Below, in pieces: positions 1 to 11,096 of a stretch of 64,000 nt of DNA; positions within the stretch are counted from its first letter, which is position 1; the number at the start of each line of letters is the position of its first letter. The stretch comes from Platycnemis pennipes (taxonomy: Eukaryota > Arthropoda > Insecta > Odonata > Platycnemididae): the NCBI GenBank assembly GCA_933228895.1, contig OW121857.1, positions 73,961,672 to 74,025,671 of the forward strand, written 5' to 3'. Below the pieces are notes generated by a model. It did no database searches. It was not told where the DNA came from and was given only the letters and a program-made list of their open reading frames with translations. The position numbers were made by a program, and so were the translations under genes.

Positions 1-2366
1 TCTGGGAGGTTTTCCTCCTAGATACAAGTCGTCATGGAAAAAATCTTGACGCGAGGAGGATTTTTCTACGTTTCTGTGTTTCGTATTTTCTTTTTTTTAA
101 TCTCTCTCCGTTTCTCTCCTCTGCGGGACTCCTATTCCTTTCTCCCCACCCCCGTCGTATGATCCTCATTCCTCTGTTCACCTTCTCATTCCCCCCGCCG
201 CCGCCCTGTCCATTCTCCAATCTGCCCCGACCACGCTAAGGAAAATGCTCGCAGCAGGGGTCCGATACGTCTTTTAAGGGAGGCTCCTCTCGGCCACATC
301 ACTTACCTTCCCTTCATTTTTACCGAACTCCTCCCCACCCTCTACCCTCCCCCTCCTCGACTTCACCTTCACTCCATCCGGCAACCACTGAAGTCCGTCT
401 CTCAACTCGACCGTGGAATTGTGGATAATTTATGCATATTATCATAGCCTTTATTTCTTACACCATCCATCCGCTTTGTCCGCTCTTTTCGGATAGAAAG
501 TCTCATTCCCTTTGATCTAGTGGTTTCGTTTCATCTTATATCGCTACCCAACTCCGATTTAACTGCTTTTGCGGCACTAAATAACATTCCACAGAGTTTT
601 GTTTATCCTTCGTTTATGATTAAATTACTGTGCCTAAATCGTTGAAAAAAGCTGGTCTTCAAATTATAAATATATTCTGCCCCTTCTTGATGTTCTATAA
701 AAGCATAGGAAAGATGAATGTAAAACCAGATATACATTATCACGAATGGTTAGAACTTACGCGGGTTTGTAGTTAGTTGGAAATTCCAGGTAACATATAC
801 TGTTCAGGAATAATATCTTTCGCCTGCAATCAAAATCAGTCGACAAGAAAAAGAATGATTATAATCAGTCATCACTATATCTAGTCATTTGTGCTCCATG
901 GACCTAGTATATATAGTTTAGTAAAAATGGAAAGAAATTTCACAGATTTTAATGTTTTATGCAGAATGGTTTGACAATATTCATTTGAGTAGAGAAATTT
1001 TAAGCCTGAAATGCCTTTTTGGTTATTTAATTTTAACATACTTTTGCTCAAGATGTTTTATATTAGTTTTTATGCAAATTCATATTACCCTGAGGAAGCA
1101 GATGCATTACATATACATAGGTGAAGTAACAAGTAACTATTTATAATTAAGTCGAAGCGGATAAGACGTATATTCTAACTTAGGGCATTATTTAAAATCT
1201 CCGATTCCTTCTCCCTCATCTTGAGTGTGAGAAATTTTGGGTGGAAAACACTCGGTTGAAAAACTATTAATGATTAGTTATAATAAATGTGGCATCCGCA
1301 GCATGTATTATCACTGATGTGTTTTCAACCTAGGACCTACCCAGAATGCACAACGTATAAATGCGCGTGTCTAACTATGAAGTAAACAATCTGGTATTTA
1401 TAAAGTAATAGGAGTTAATCGGGGGAAGCAGTCACCAGTTAAGATCATTTGCGCCATTTAGAATAGCCGGCGCAAATTACAATATTTTTAAAATTTCCGA
1501 TAAATTATTTCATTATTGAGTCTTCATAATTTTAGTATTTTCTGCAAAATTTATTCTACGTTTAAAATATAACACATTGATAAGGAATATAATACAGAAG
1601 TACTACAGCACACCACAGGAAATTTGTTTGTTTGACTTTAAATTCACACTTTTATTCAAATTTGTATTTTTTTAATTGCTGTACCACTCACTATGTAGGC
1701 AAATTGTGGCCTTCAAATTGATTAAGAGGAATGTTTTTAGATAAAATTATTCAGTTTAGAGCTCAGGGTATAAAATTCATCGCATTCAGCTAGTTAGACG
1801 TGATAAGTTAGTAAACATATGTGACGATATAAGATTTTATACTTGTGTATCCATAACCATAAATGCCATTTTGTCATTACTATTTTTTTTGGGACTTCCT
1901 TCTTCCATTATATTTTCTACTAATCTTGCTCCTACGGAGAAAAATGTGGTTGTATATTAGCCCCTGAAAGTATATTTAACGCTGAGCGAGAATACACGAC
2001 GGCAATACCATCTAGGTACGCTTGTTTCAACTAAATTTGAATGGTAGTTTGATAACTTGTAGTTGGCATCAATTATGGTACGATTCTGACTTATTCATCG
2101 GTTGTAAATAGTGCTAAAAACAATGTCTATACCCTGAACAATATTTTATGTCCCTTTTTAAAGAAGTACCTATTTGTTTAATTAAGAATTGGGTGTAATA
2201 TGAATCTTGTGTTGTAAATTTACGGATCATCTACGGGTGAATGTTTCAATATTTAATACTTTTTGGCAAAATTTCGCTATATTTTCCCTCAAAAAATAAC
2301 ATTCTTATCTAATTCAAAGCTCGCGAACTAGCCACGAAAACTTTAGCGGAGTTACCCGCTGAAACT
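1..2366. other. Non-coding, no feature recognised
   Basis: The first 500 bases are pyrimidine-rich and CpG-bearing, and the remainder is AT-rich. Open frames are short and show no family signature. No repeat family seen elsewhere in the window was recognised here. Confidence 0.5.
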
Positions 2367-2474
2367 GCACGATGGCAAGATATTCCACAGAGAAAAAAAT
2401 CATTCACCGTTCGCCTTGACCGGGACCGGTCAAGGCGAATGATTTTTTCTCTGTGGAATATCTTGCTATCGTGC
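2367..2474. repeat. Near-perfect inverted repeat (hairpin), about 50-bp arms
   Basis: The left arm from GCACGATGGCAAGATATTCC and the right arm ending in its complement pair over about 50 bases, with one mismatch, one A-run length difference and a 7-base insertion (ACCGTTC) in the left arm. The centre is CCGGGACCGG. It resembles a foldback element or the core of a palindromic MITE. A recent origin is likely, because the arms are almost identical. Confidence 0.85.
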
Positions 2475-2530
2475 AATTTTCTTATCTCTTTGTGATCTTG
2501 AACTCTTATTGCTGAGAATAAAAGATTACC

Positions 2531-2802
2531 CCAATGACGCAATACTCTGCACACTTCGACAAATACATCTACGGAGTACACTGCAAGCCACCTCGAAGCT
2601 GAGGGGATATTTAAATTAAGACTACGCACATTATGGTAACGGCACTACTCAATTAGAAATTGATATTCATATCTTGCGGGAAAGACACTACGGAGTTCAT
2701 GTAACACGAAATGACAAGCAGTAGATATTTAAATTAAAACCACGCACACGCATTGTATGTACATTCGAATGTACATTGTATGTACATTGTATGTACATTC
2801 GT
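2531..2802. repeat. Short direct repeats and TGTACATT palindromes
   Basis: The motif GATATTTAAATTAA plus a CACGCACA-like tail occurs twice (about 2604-2630 and 2725-2750). At 2751-2802 the unit ATTGTATGTAC is repeated and includes the 16-bp palindrome GTACATTCGAATGTAC. A block near 2560-2600 (CTGCAAGCCACCTCGA) recurs in complement near 6646-6670, which suggests a common interspersed element. Confidence 0.55.
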
Positions 2803-5800
2803 AAAAGAAAACCCCGATAATAAACATTACTCATCCTATCTCCCTCATAATTTTGGTCGTGTATGGCACTTTGTAAAATTGTTAGCAAGGCACTCGCTGT
2901 ATCAATCTAACATTAGGTCGCTCTAGTCACGTTGAAAAAATGTCCAAACAGGAAGACGGTCTAATCGGTACGGTGGAAATGAAGGATATCCTTCCCGAAG
3001 TTTTTCTTGGAAGTCAATTTTCCACGAGCTATGACACCTTCATCTCCAATTCCTATTCCAGTTCACGATATCCTTGTGCGCTGCCCGGATGAAGCGAGAA
3101 AAAAATGATGAAAGCAGAGCCAGTCCTTCAAAAGGGAAGGTCTCGGTCCAAAAGGTGCCGAAAATTTATGTCCGTGCGTCTCCCTACCCAGTCATAATTG
3201 CAGAGCAGGACAATTAGACTCGAAGGGTACTTCTTCGGTAGGTTATCGGGTCGGAGATACGTTGGGGAAGATAATGATTATCATTAGCAGCTTTGGACTG
3301 GAGGGGTGTTCCGTTTCGTTCTGCGACGGTCGGTGTCCCTCAGAATGCCAAAGGGAAAGAAACCAGCGAGGGGGTAGAAAACAGGAACAGTGGGCGGGTT
3401 TAATTACGCTCTGAGGCCACATAATTCGAATTCGAGTTGCAATCGTGATAAACCTACAATTATACTCTTTCACTGGAAAAACACTTTGGCGATTTTCGCT
3501 TAAAGTAACCATAGAGGCTCTTTGTTTTGCGTCTGACTAAGCCTTTAGTGATAAATCAAGAGCAATAATAGACGTTATTTTCGTCATTTTCCTGATCAGT
3601 TCCTTTCCTTGTACCCTACTGAGCATATTGCGTTCATCAATACAATCGTAAAAGAGTTGAAGTTGCTCTAATGCAAATTTTGCACACAAGCTGTGCATCA
3701 AAATTGTGTAACACATGCATTAAGATTAAGAGGCTAAGTTAGTAGGTATGACACCACCTGAAAACATTGTTACCTGTTAGATTTGTCATCGATCTTAGAA
3801 GCAGAACTATTTCCGTTTTCAATTTCACCTACGGATGGTAGATGATAGTCACATTATCTGTTACCTTTTCTGAATTAATTCGAAATCCCCATTTTAAAAA
3901 CCCTACCTATAGCTACCAGCTAGGTAAAATAGCTACCATAGTCCGTTGCATAATAATAGTAGATAAAACGATAGTACGACAAAAGCGTTTGAAAAGTACA
4001 TACAATTCAAACGTTAGTACGTACAATAAGGGACTATAATAGATTATACTGAAGCAGAATATGTAAATTTTTACCATTTTTCGTATCTGCTAGAAGCTCT
4101 TAATTTAAAACGCATACATGTAATTGTTTTAGACATTTCCTTGCAAATTTTGCGCATGAAATAATTTTACTTGTAACGGTGCGGCCAGGCATGCATTACC
4201 ACGCAACACATGCCTTTAAGGAGTACCCCCTGCCACATCCTTCTAGAGGCTTGTAGGCATTTATGATGTGTAGTTAGCGATGACTTGAGCATGGTATGCA
4301 TAATGGTTTTGACTTCAGACAACCTTCATGGAATAAGCCATCCGAAGTTTGATGAAAAATTTGGAAAAAAATATAAAATAATTTATGGCAATTAACGGTG
4401 CAAGGAAATTTATCTTACAATAAATAATAGAAGGTTAAAATCTGCATGCCTCTACAGTTTTGGCCTCAAGAACTTGACTCAATGGCATCATCACATATTA
4501 CACAACTGAAGAGCCTTAAATCTTCATTCTCCAGCTAAGAGTAAATGCATTATTAAACAGATGACAATTATTCCGTATTATTCACGATATAATTGTGATT
4601 TAAGTCATCATCGAATAGTTTTTGAGGATATGAGGCTTAAATAGTGGAAATATACAAGCGTGAATAAATATAGAAACAAAACTCAAGAAATAAATTAAGT
4701 ACCAACTCATCAGAAACATGAAGACGGATTTTCAACTTATTTCACTATTATTCTGAAAGGTAGATTACAGATTTGAGTCAGAGGATGGCGTGAAGGACTA
4801 TTTTAATAGACACAGATTTTTTTTTAAATGGACACTTTTGACAGAGATGATGTTTCGCTTCTTCACTCCAAAAAATAAAAAGAAAATAAACCTTATGGAA
4901 AGGAATAAAGGACCGGAGGAAGGTTTAGTTGGAAGCAGGTGAGTATGAGGTTTAAGCATTTGAATGGAGAGCCTGGAGGTAGGTGGTACCCGTCCGCTAC
5001 ATGCTATAATGTATGTATACATATCTATCTACCCTTCGGTAGGTATATAGTGGGTATGTATATCAATGTATGTGCTGAGTTCTGGGCCTTCCCATTCGAC
5101 TTCTTTTTGCCTCCATATATATTTATCTCCTGGACATCTCGACCTTCGCCTCTCACTCCCTCCCATTCCTTCACCCCATTCAACCCCCCTTCCCATCCCA
5201 CCCTTCCACCAATTCCACCTCCCCCCTCTCTCAGAACCTCCCTAAGCACCGCAATCAAATTCTTCACCCAGCGTCCTTAACCGATATATGTCCGGCGAAG
5301 AGAGTCGAGTCATTAAAAATATGGGACCATTAGATGCTCGTGACCGTAAGTGCGTGATGTCCCTAAAATCATGTTTTCACGGCCGGGCTGATCTTCAATG
5401 TCACGCGTTAATTTTTCTTCGCGCAGCTGAGCCACAAATCAGTGTTTTGATGACCGAACTTGGGTGATATTTTTTCACAAATTCTCCATTGATATCGATA
5501 AGTGTGTTGAAACAATATAACGCCTTATATTTGTACTTATAAGTTAATTTTAATGGGTATTTTGATGAGTGCTACACAATGTATCCGTCTTCCGCCGTTT
5601 CTTTTTCTTGTTCTTCCATTTCATTCCGAGTGTTGAATTAAATTTGCGAGAATGGAAAAAGGAATGATTACTTTTTTAAGTGTTCTTAGTAAGACACTGG
5701 CTATTACGCAGTTCTTCATTCGAATATCCCATTATCAATCCTCTTCAAAATTAATCTCTAACATTTTCTGCTATTTTCTGCCTATGCCCAAGGTTTAAGG

Positions 5801-6629
5801 TGAAAGATAAGGTCTTCATTTCAGGATGTTCATAAGACACTGTCCTCTCACTCTTAATAGAACATTTTGGTTGTATACCCGACATATATTTTCTATATGT
5901 ATTAGTAACATCATATCACACCACGTATCAAATGCTTCACTTCTTGCCTTTTCTCCAGCTGTTCTCATCCATGTCTCACTTTCAAGAGATTATTTCTGAT
6001 TTACTTTTGAAAGAAGTCTCTCCTTACTCACTTGTATGCCAGCTGCTAGTAGATTTTTCTTCTGGTAGAAATCTTTCTTCGGCCAGGCAAATAAAATATT
6101 TAGTTCAACTAAAATAAACGTACCTATTTCTTTTTGATTCTTTATTTTTGGGAAGGGACGACGTACATTCGATATGGGCGTACAGTGAGAGACAGTAATA
6201 GATTGAGTCAATGTTATCTGGAAGACAATTAGGATAGGTCATGTAATGTTGTGTCTTTTTCGAATGTCCGCGTGTATCTCTTATGATTAACGGAATTATA
6301 TAATTTTATTAAGACATTTCATTTCTTGTATCATTAGGGAATATATTCGTGAGGAGAACGAAAACTTCCATTTGGATTTTATTCCTTTAGATTCTAATTA
6401 TCCATTGGTAACTAAAAATTTAAGGACTAATCTCCAAATGAAAAAATCTCCATGCATGTTGTGTGCCAAGGTGCTTAGGGTCTAAGGGTCCTTATAAGTG
6501 CTTAGTGTCTCTAAGGGTATTAATCTACTCCTAAACGCTGTAGTTCGTATGCTAGATGCAATTAATTAACTTCTACTTAAGCAGTATTGAAACAATTAGT
6601 GCGTGTACTTATTGCTTTACGGGTAATTA
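2803..6629. other. Non-coding, no gene recognised
   Basis: AT-rich sequence with a few GC-richer patches (about 2940-3500 and 5100-5300, the latter a pyrimidine-rich CCTCCC tract). Open frames are short, overlap on both strands and match no family I recognise. Confidence 0.45.
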
Positions 6630-6910
6630 TTCACACCCGTCACAACCTCGAGGTGGCTTGCAGAGTATTTCAATAAATGAGATGAAGTTGATGCGGAGGT
6701 TTGAGTAATGGTCTCCCATTCTGAGGTCCCGGGTTCGAATTCCAGCAGAGGAAACTTTTTTATTTGTATACCCCAACTGGTAGCCTACTTCAGTGCTGCT
6801 CCGTCAGTAGGATGGCACGTATATCACTCCTTGGCACCTTTCCCTAAGATCAGGCTAATATTTCTCTCCTCCCTTCCTCCTTACCCTGATAAATCCATAC
6901 CTATACACAT
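6630..6910 (+). mobile_element. tRNA-derived SINE-like unit
   Basis: An internal Pol III promoter is visible: an A-box-like TTTGAGTAATGG near 6699 and a perfect-looking B box GGGTTCGAATTCC near 6728-6740, about 30 bases downstream. An unrelated body and a pyrimidine-rich tail follow. It cannot fold as a complete tRNA, so a SINE head is the best reading. Confidence 0.5.
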
Positions 6911-6930
6911 TTTTTGTGTATAGTTATGAA

Positions 6931-7479
6931 TATAGTTTACTCGGAACCGAAATCGCAATTTGGTACACGATATCGTTAGATGGAAACAAAAAATTAATTT
7001 TAGTGAAAAAATTAATCTTCTAACCAGAGCCATTCACTCATAAATCAAATATTAAAATAAGCAAAAGCGGTGGCGCCCACCGAACGAGCTGCGTTAAGGA
7101 TTACTACGTCATCCACCTCCCGTCCTTGGCTGCTTTTAGGGAAAGGGAAGGGAGTGGAGGGGGTATGTCGGAAGGTCTGCTCGCACAGATCCTCTCCCAA
7201 CCACTTCCATTGGCAGAGTCAGCGATGTGTCCTCCATTGCGATAAGGCGAAGTAGCTTCGCGGGCTCAGTTGTGATTGGATGAAGTGGATGACGTACTAA
7301 GTCGCATGCACGCCCACTTTTCCGAAAGAATTAAAGACATCAGTTTATAACTCGCCGCTTATAACTCGAGAACTAATCGATGGATCGAAATACGGAAAAA
7401 TACGGGTCTTTTTATTCTACAAGCTCTATGAGATTCGGCAATAAAAAATTCGGCAGGTCGGCAGTAAACAACCCCATTG
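6931..7479 (+). repeat. Dispersed repeat family A, copy 1
   Basis: About 549 bp, beginning GTTTACTCGGAACCGAAATCGC and ending GTAAACAACCCCATTG. It shares long stretches with copies at 16.2, 27.3 (inverted) and 48.0 kb. Terminal sequence is of the type AATGGGG(T/G)CGTTTAC in inverted orientation, so it is probably a non-autonomous DNA element. No transposase is encoded. Confidence 0.75.
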
Positions 7480-9439
7480 CCCATTCTAAATGGCTCTAAT
7501 GACCTTGTCTATCAGTCACCTGCCTGGATTATATAACTATCAACCCAAAAGCTATAGATTTGCCGCATTTATGGCATTTGATTCGTCTGCGAACCAATCG
7601 GAAACAATGAAGGCTAAGCCGCGTGGTTGAGGGATGGAGGCAGAAAATGATTCGGTCGCGAGAGTTAATGAGACGGATCAGGGAGTGGGAGGAACGGATT
7701 TGGAGTAATAACGCATTTTCTCCGCGGGGGGATCAAGACCGTGTGTCCCGCAGCGGACCAACACCATAATCAGAGCGACGACCGAGAAGCAGCCGTAAAT
7801 AACAGCGAGGGGGCTAAGACGTCAACCACAACCTCCCAACCTCGCCATCTTAACTCACCCCGTGACTGCACGCCTTGTGCGCCCTCACAGAACGATGGAA
7901 CTGGTTTAATGAGTCCATTTGGTGGTAGGGGAGCGAGAACTGGGGAGACCGCGCTAGGATCAAAGGACGTAGTTAGATCAGCGTTGGGAATAGGGTGGGG
8001 ATCAATCCTCTTCTTTGATCGTATATCACTTGATAAGTAAATTCTTATTATTAAGATCCCAAACTATTTTGCAGGCTGGATAACTAATATAAAATTAAGG
8101 GAATAGATTCCATTTCTGATAGATTCTAATATTCGTTCTTCCTTGGCCTATTACTGCACCAAGATTTTTCGCACCAGTATGCCTTCATAGAAATAGCTTT
8201 ACTTCAAACGATAATACCATTGCCCACACTTCATACAGGTGCTGCAGCACGTGGTAGATGCTGAGACAATGACAGGTACAATGTTAATCAAGTAACTTTA
8301 CGAATAAATTTATGGAAGCAGGTGATACTTGGAATTATGAATGGTAAAAATAAAATAAATTTGTACATTTCCACTTTAATACCTATCTTATTTTAACAAT
8401 CTATTCGCCAAAGGACCTCGAAAATTATGCTAAGACGATGAAATTGAATGGTAAAATAAAATATCAAAGTGTAAATATATATATAAATTTATTTAATTTA
8501 TATCATTTGTAATTACATTACGATTTCTATCACTTAAACACGATTAAAGAATGGTGCCCTAAACCCCTAACACATATTTGATGTCTTGTAGAGTATGATG
8601 TCATAGTAGATCTATTCCTTCGATTTAACTGATTGGATCCCTTAAAGATTTTCGGAATGTCTGCCTTGCCTACTCTTTAATCGTTACTTGTTCTTGGCCT
8701 CTTCAGAATTTCTCCATTACCACCTCTTAAGTTTCACCTTCCTCATGAAACCGTCACAAACAATATAATTACAGCATTGCTGCCGGTTAATGCGAAAAAA
8801 AATATCGGGTTTCTATCCATCCATCACGGATATCGGATATCCGGAAGGTATCGGAACATCTCGAGATGGGAAAGGTGCGCAGAAATGTCTGCAAAAAGAA
8901 TCCAGAGCGAGCGAAACGCAATGCGCACGCCGTGGATCCAGGTCCGGAGTCGAATGCTGGACCTTTGCCAATCAGTCCCGGGATCAAGATTGAGTGAGCC
9001 ATTACGGCCGATGCATCGAAGGGCAGCAGGGAGATTGGTGGAAGGGGGGTGCATATCTCCGCACACGCATTCTTAAGCGGGCGATGGATCATGGCGATGA
9101 GACAGCGGGACGTTTTTATCTTCACTTCACGCTTAATAGGGAGGAAGGTTGAGTGGATGCAAGCGTTTTGAGAGTGGGGAGGGATTAGAAGGGAAGAGTG
9201 CGCTCTTAGCAAGAGGCACAGGGTCGGAGAAGAGAGGGTTGATACCTCCCATTTCCCACCGCTGGCCTAACTACGCCCATACCTTTGATACGAGCGCGTC
9301 CTCCGATGTTTTGTTCCCCCTTACCACTAGATGGGATGGAGATGTAGCACCAATATGGAACATAAACTATTTTTATAACTCACTAGTGAAAAGTTTAATA
9401 AGGAGCGTTGCACTACATGTGGCGGGCTTTTCGAAAAGA
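7480..9439. other. Non-coding, no gene recognised
   Basis: Mixed composition. The segment at 8775-9250 is GC-richer and gives open frames on both strands (up to 141 codons), but these overlap each other and lack recognisable motifs. I treat them as chance frames in CpG-bearing sequence. Confidence 0.4.
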
Positions 9440-9750
9440 AGATGAAAGTAGACTCGGGGCTTTTAAGATGTGGGTGTGGAGAAGGATGTAGAAAGTAAAG
9501 TGGGTCGAAAGGAGGATGAACATTGGAGTGCTAGAATCATGGTAGGAGAGGAGAGAAATTTGATAGATGAAATTAGGAGAAGGCAGAAGGTGTGGATGGA
9601 AAAGGTAATGGAAGAGGATGGTGTTTTGAAAGAAGTGATTGAGGGAAGAACGTTGGGTAAGAGGGGAAGAGGGAGGAGAAGAACTTGTATAGTATGATGG
9701 GAGACAGGAGTTATGAGAGGCTGAAGAGGGACATCGTGTGAAATTTAGGG
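9440..9750 (+). mobile_element. LINE (non-LTR retrotransposon) 3'-end relic
   Basis: Across frame breaks it reads RLGAFKMWVWRRM, KVKWVERR, then EERNLIDEIRRRQKVWMEKV, LLKEVIEGRTLGKRGRGRRR, and GDRSYERLKRD. This is the post-reverse-transcriptase C-terminal region shared by insect endonuclease/reverse-transcriptase LINEs (WxW, RRQ, EGR.GKRGRGR pattern). Stops and frameshifts make it a dead fragment. Confidence 0.7.
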
Positions 9751-10051
9751 GGTGGGAAGAATTAAATGCCCATTATACCTCCCTTCACCGGTATAAAACT
9801 AATATAAATTAGAGTAAGGTAAAGTTTATTAGCTAAAATGTACTTGGCGAAAAGTTTGCCGGAAAATTAAGTTCTGTTGCAAAGATATTACCCCTTTAAA
9901 TTTGCACGTTTTTGGCATCTTAAAAAAAATGAGGTCATCGTATGACGTCTCGGCACGGTATCACTATGGGCGTTGTTTATCTGTTGTACGTGGAGGTAGG
10001 TTGTTTAATGATTACTTGGCGAAAGCGTATGTATTTATCTCATTTGTTTAA

Positions 10052-11093
10052 AGCCGGTGTCCCACGGTAAATTTTTTCGTGAATTTATTCATAAAGTCTC
10101 TCCGAATAACACTGTGCATGCGCAAGCCAATATTTGGTGAATATCTGTAAATATGGAAACTGTAAATTCTTCATGAAACTCGGCCACTGATTGGGTTATC
10201 TGTGCTCATGCGCTTCGACCAGTTCCTTCCCAGAGACATTGCCTGTAGATTTCTCACAATTACTCCCAATACTTCAGCAACAGTCTTCGAAATCGTGTTG
10301 TGAGCAATTCTCATGGAGAAACTCAGGCTCTTGAACGTCTCCCCTATCGCTAAAAACCGAATCGCCACAGCCAACCTGGTTCAAGTACAGAATTATTTAA
10401 ATCAGATAATGTATTACCCACTGATCTATAACGCTGATTTTCAGATCTGTGGCATTATCAAAGCTAAAGATAGTATTTCACATATGCTCACCTCTCTCTA
10501 GGAGAAATAGCGAGTTGTATATTCGTATCCACATGGAATATATCTCCCGACGCCAAGCCTGAGAGCTTTTCAAAACTTCCTTCGGTCATCCTCAGATAGT
10601 TTTGAAAGCTGTATGTATCCTCCAGCTGTAGCTCATTGTGTAATAAGCTTAAGGGTTCTCTAACATAATCTTGCCTCATAAGCCACGGTCTAACCCAACA
10701 ACGGCGATTATTCATTCTCCTGCGTCGTATTATCATTGCTCCGCAAGCACCTACAAGCAGTATCGCCGCAGCCATCTGGTCGTCATCCATAACAAATGCT
10801 CTGCGGTGAAATCGAAGTAAATATATGAAATTTCTGTCACTCAGTTGAGAAATTGTCTACAGCAGGTATATATATTGCGCGCAAAACTCAGCTCCATTTT
10901 GCTCATTTGGTACCGATCGTATACGACAGAGGGCAGGCCGAAGATTTTTTTTTTGCCTGTCAGTCGATCAGCGCCAATTTCATGAATTTATCCTACTCAT
11001 GTGACATGGGGGTCATAGATGTTGATGAAACAGGTTTCATGAAAAGGTATCCATGAATAAATTCACGGAAAAATTTACCGTGGGACACCGGCA
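10052..11093 (-). mobile_element. PIF/Harbinger element, internally deleted, with TIRs and TAA target duplication
   Basis: Inverted ends of about 40 bp (GCCGGTGTCCCACGGTAAAT.. at 10053 and its complement ending 11092) differ at only a few positions. They are flanked by TAA at 10049-10051 and 11094-11096, the TWA-type duplication of this superfamily. Between them lies only the N-terminal part of a Harbinger transposase on the minus strand. At 1.04 kb it lacks the DDE catalytic core, so it needs a partner in trans. Confidence 0.88.
10171..10790 (-). pseudogene. Truncated Harbinger (HARBI1-like) transposase, two exons
   Basis: The ATG at 10790 starts MDDDQMAAAILLVGACGAMI, followed by the family block RCWVRPWLMRQ, SFQNYLRMTEGSFEKLSGL and DTNIQLAISPRER. 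A spliceosomal intron (10491-10376, donor AG|GTGAGC, acceptor ACCAG) then joins R-E-R to LAVAIRFLAIGETFKSLSFS and the helix-turn-helix-like HNTISKTVAEVLGVI. The spliced ORF is 167 residues and ends STDNPISGRVS at 10171, where intact proteins continue into the DDE nuclease. The reading frame upstream of the truncation is undamaged. Confidence 0.8.
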
Positions 11094-11096
11094 TAA

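Noticed and set aside
2751..2802. CRISPR-like short repeat cluster
   Set aside because: Repeats are 11 bp, adjoin without spacers and are palindromic. The genome is animal.
6690..6760. Possible functional tRNA gene
   Set aside because: A and B boxes are present, but the acceptor, D and anticodon stems do not pair. Treated as a SINE head.
8787..9212. A 141-codon open frame (minus) with overlapping frames on the other strand
   Set aside because: The frames overlap in several registers within GC-richer, CpG-bearing sequence and show no motif. Likely chance.
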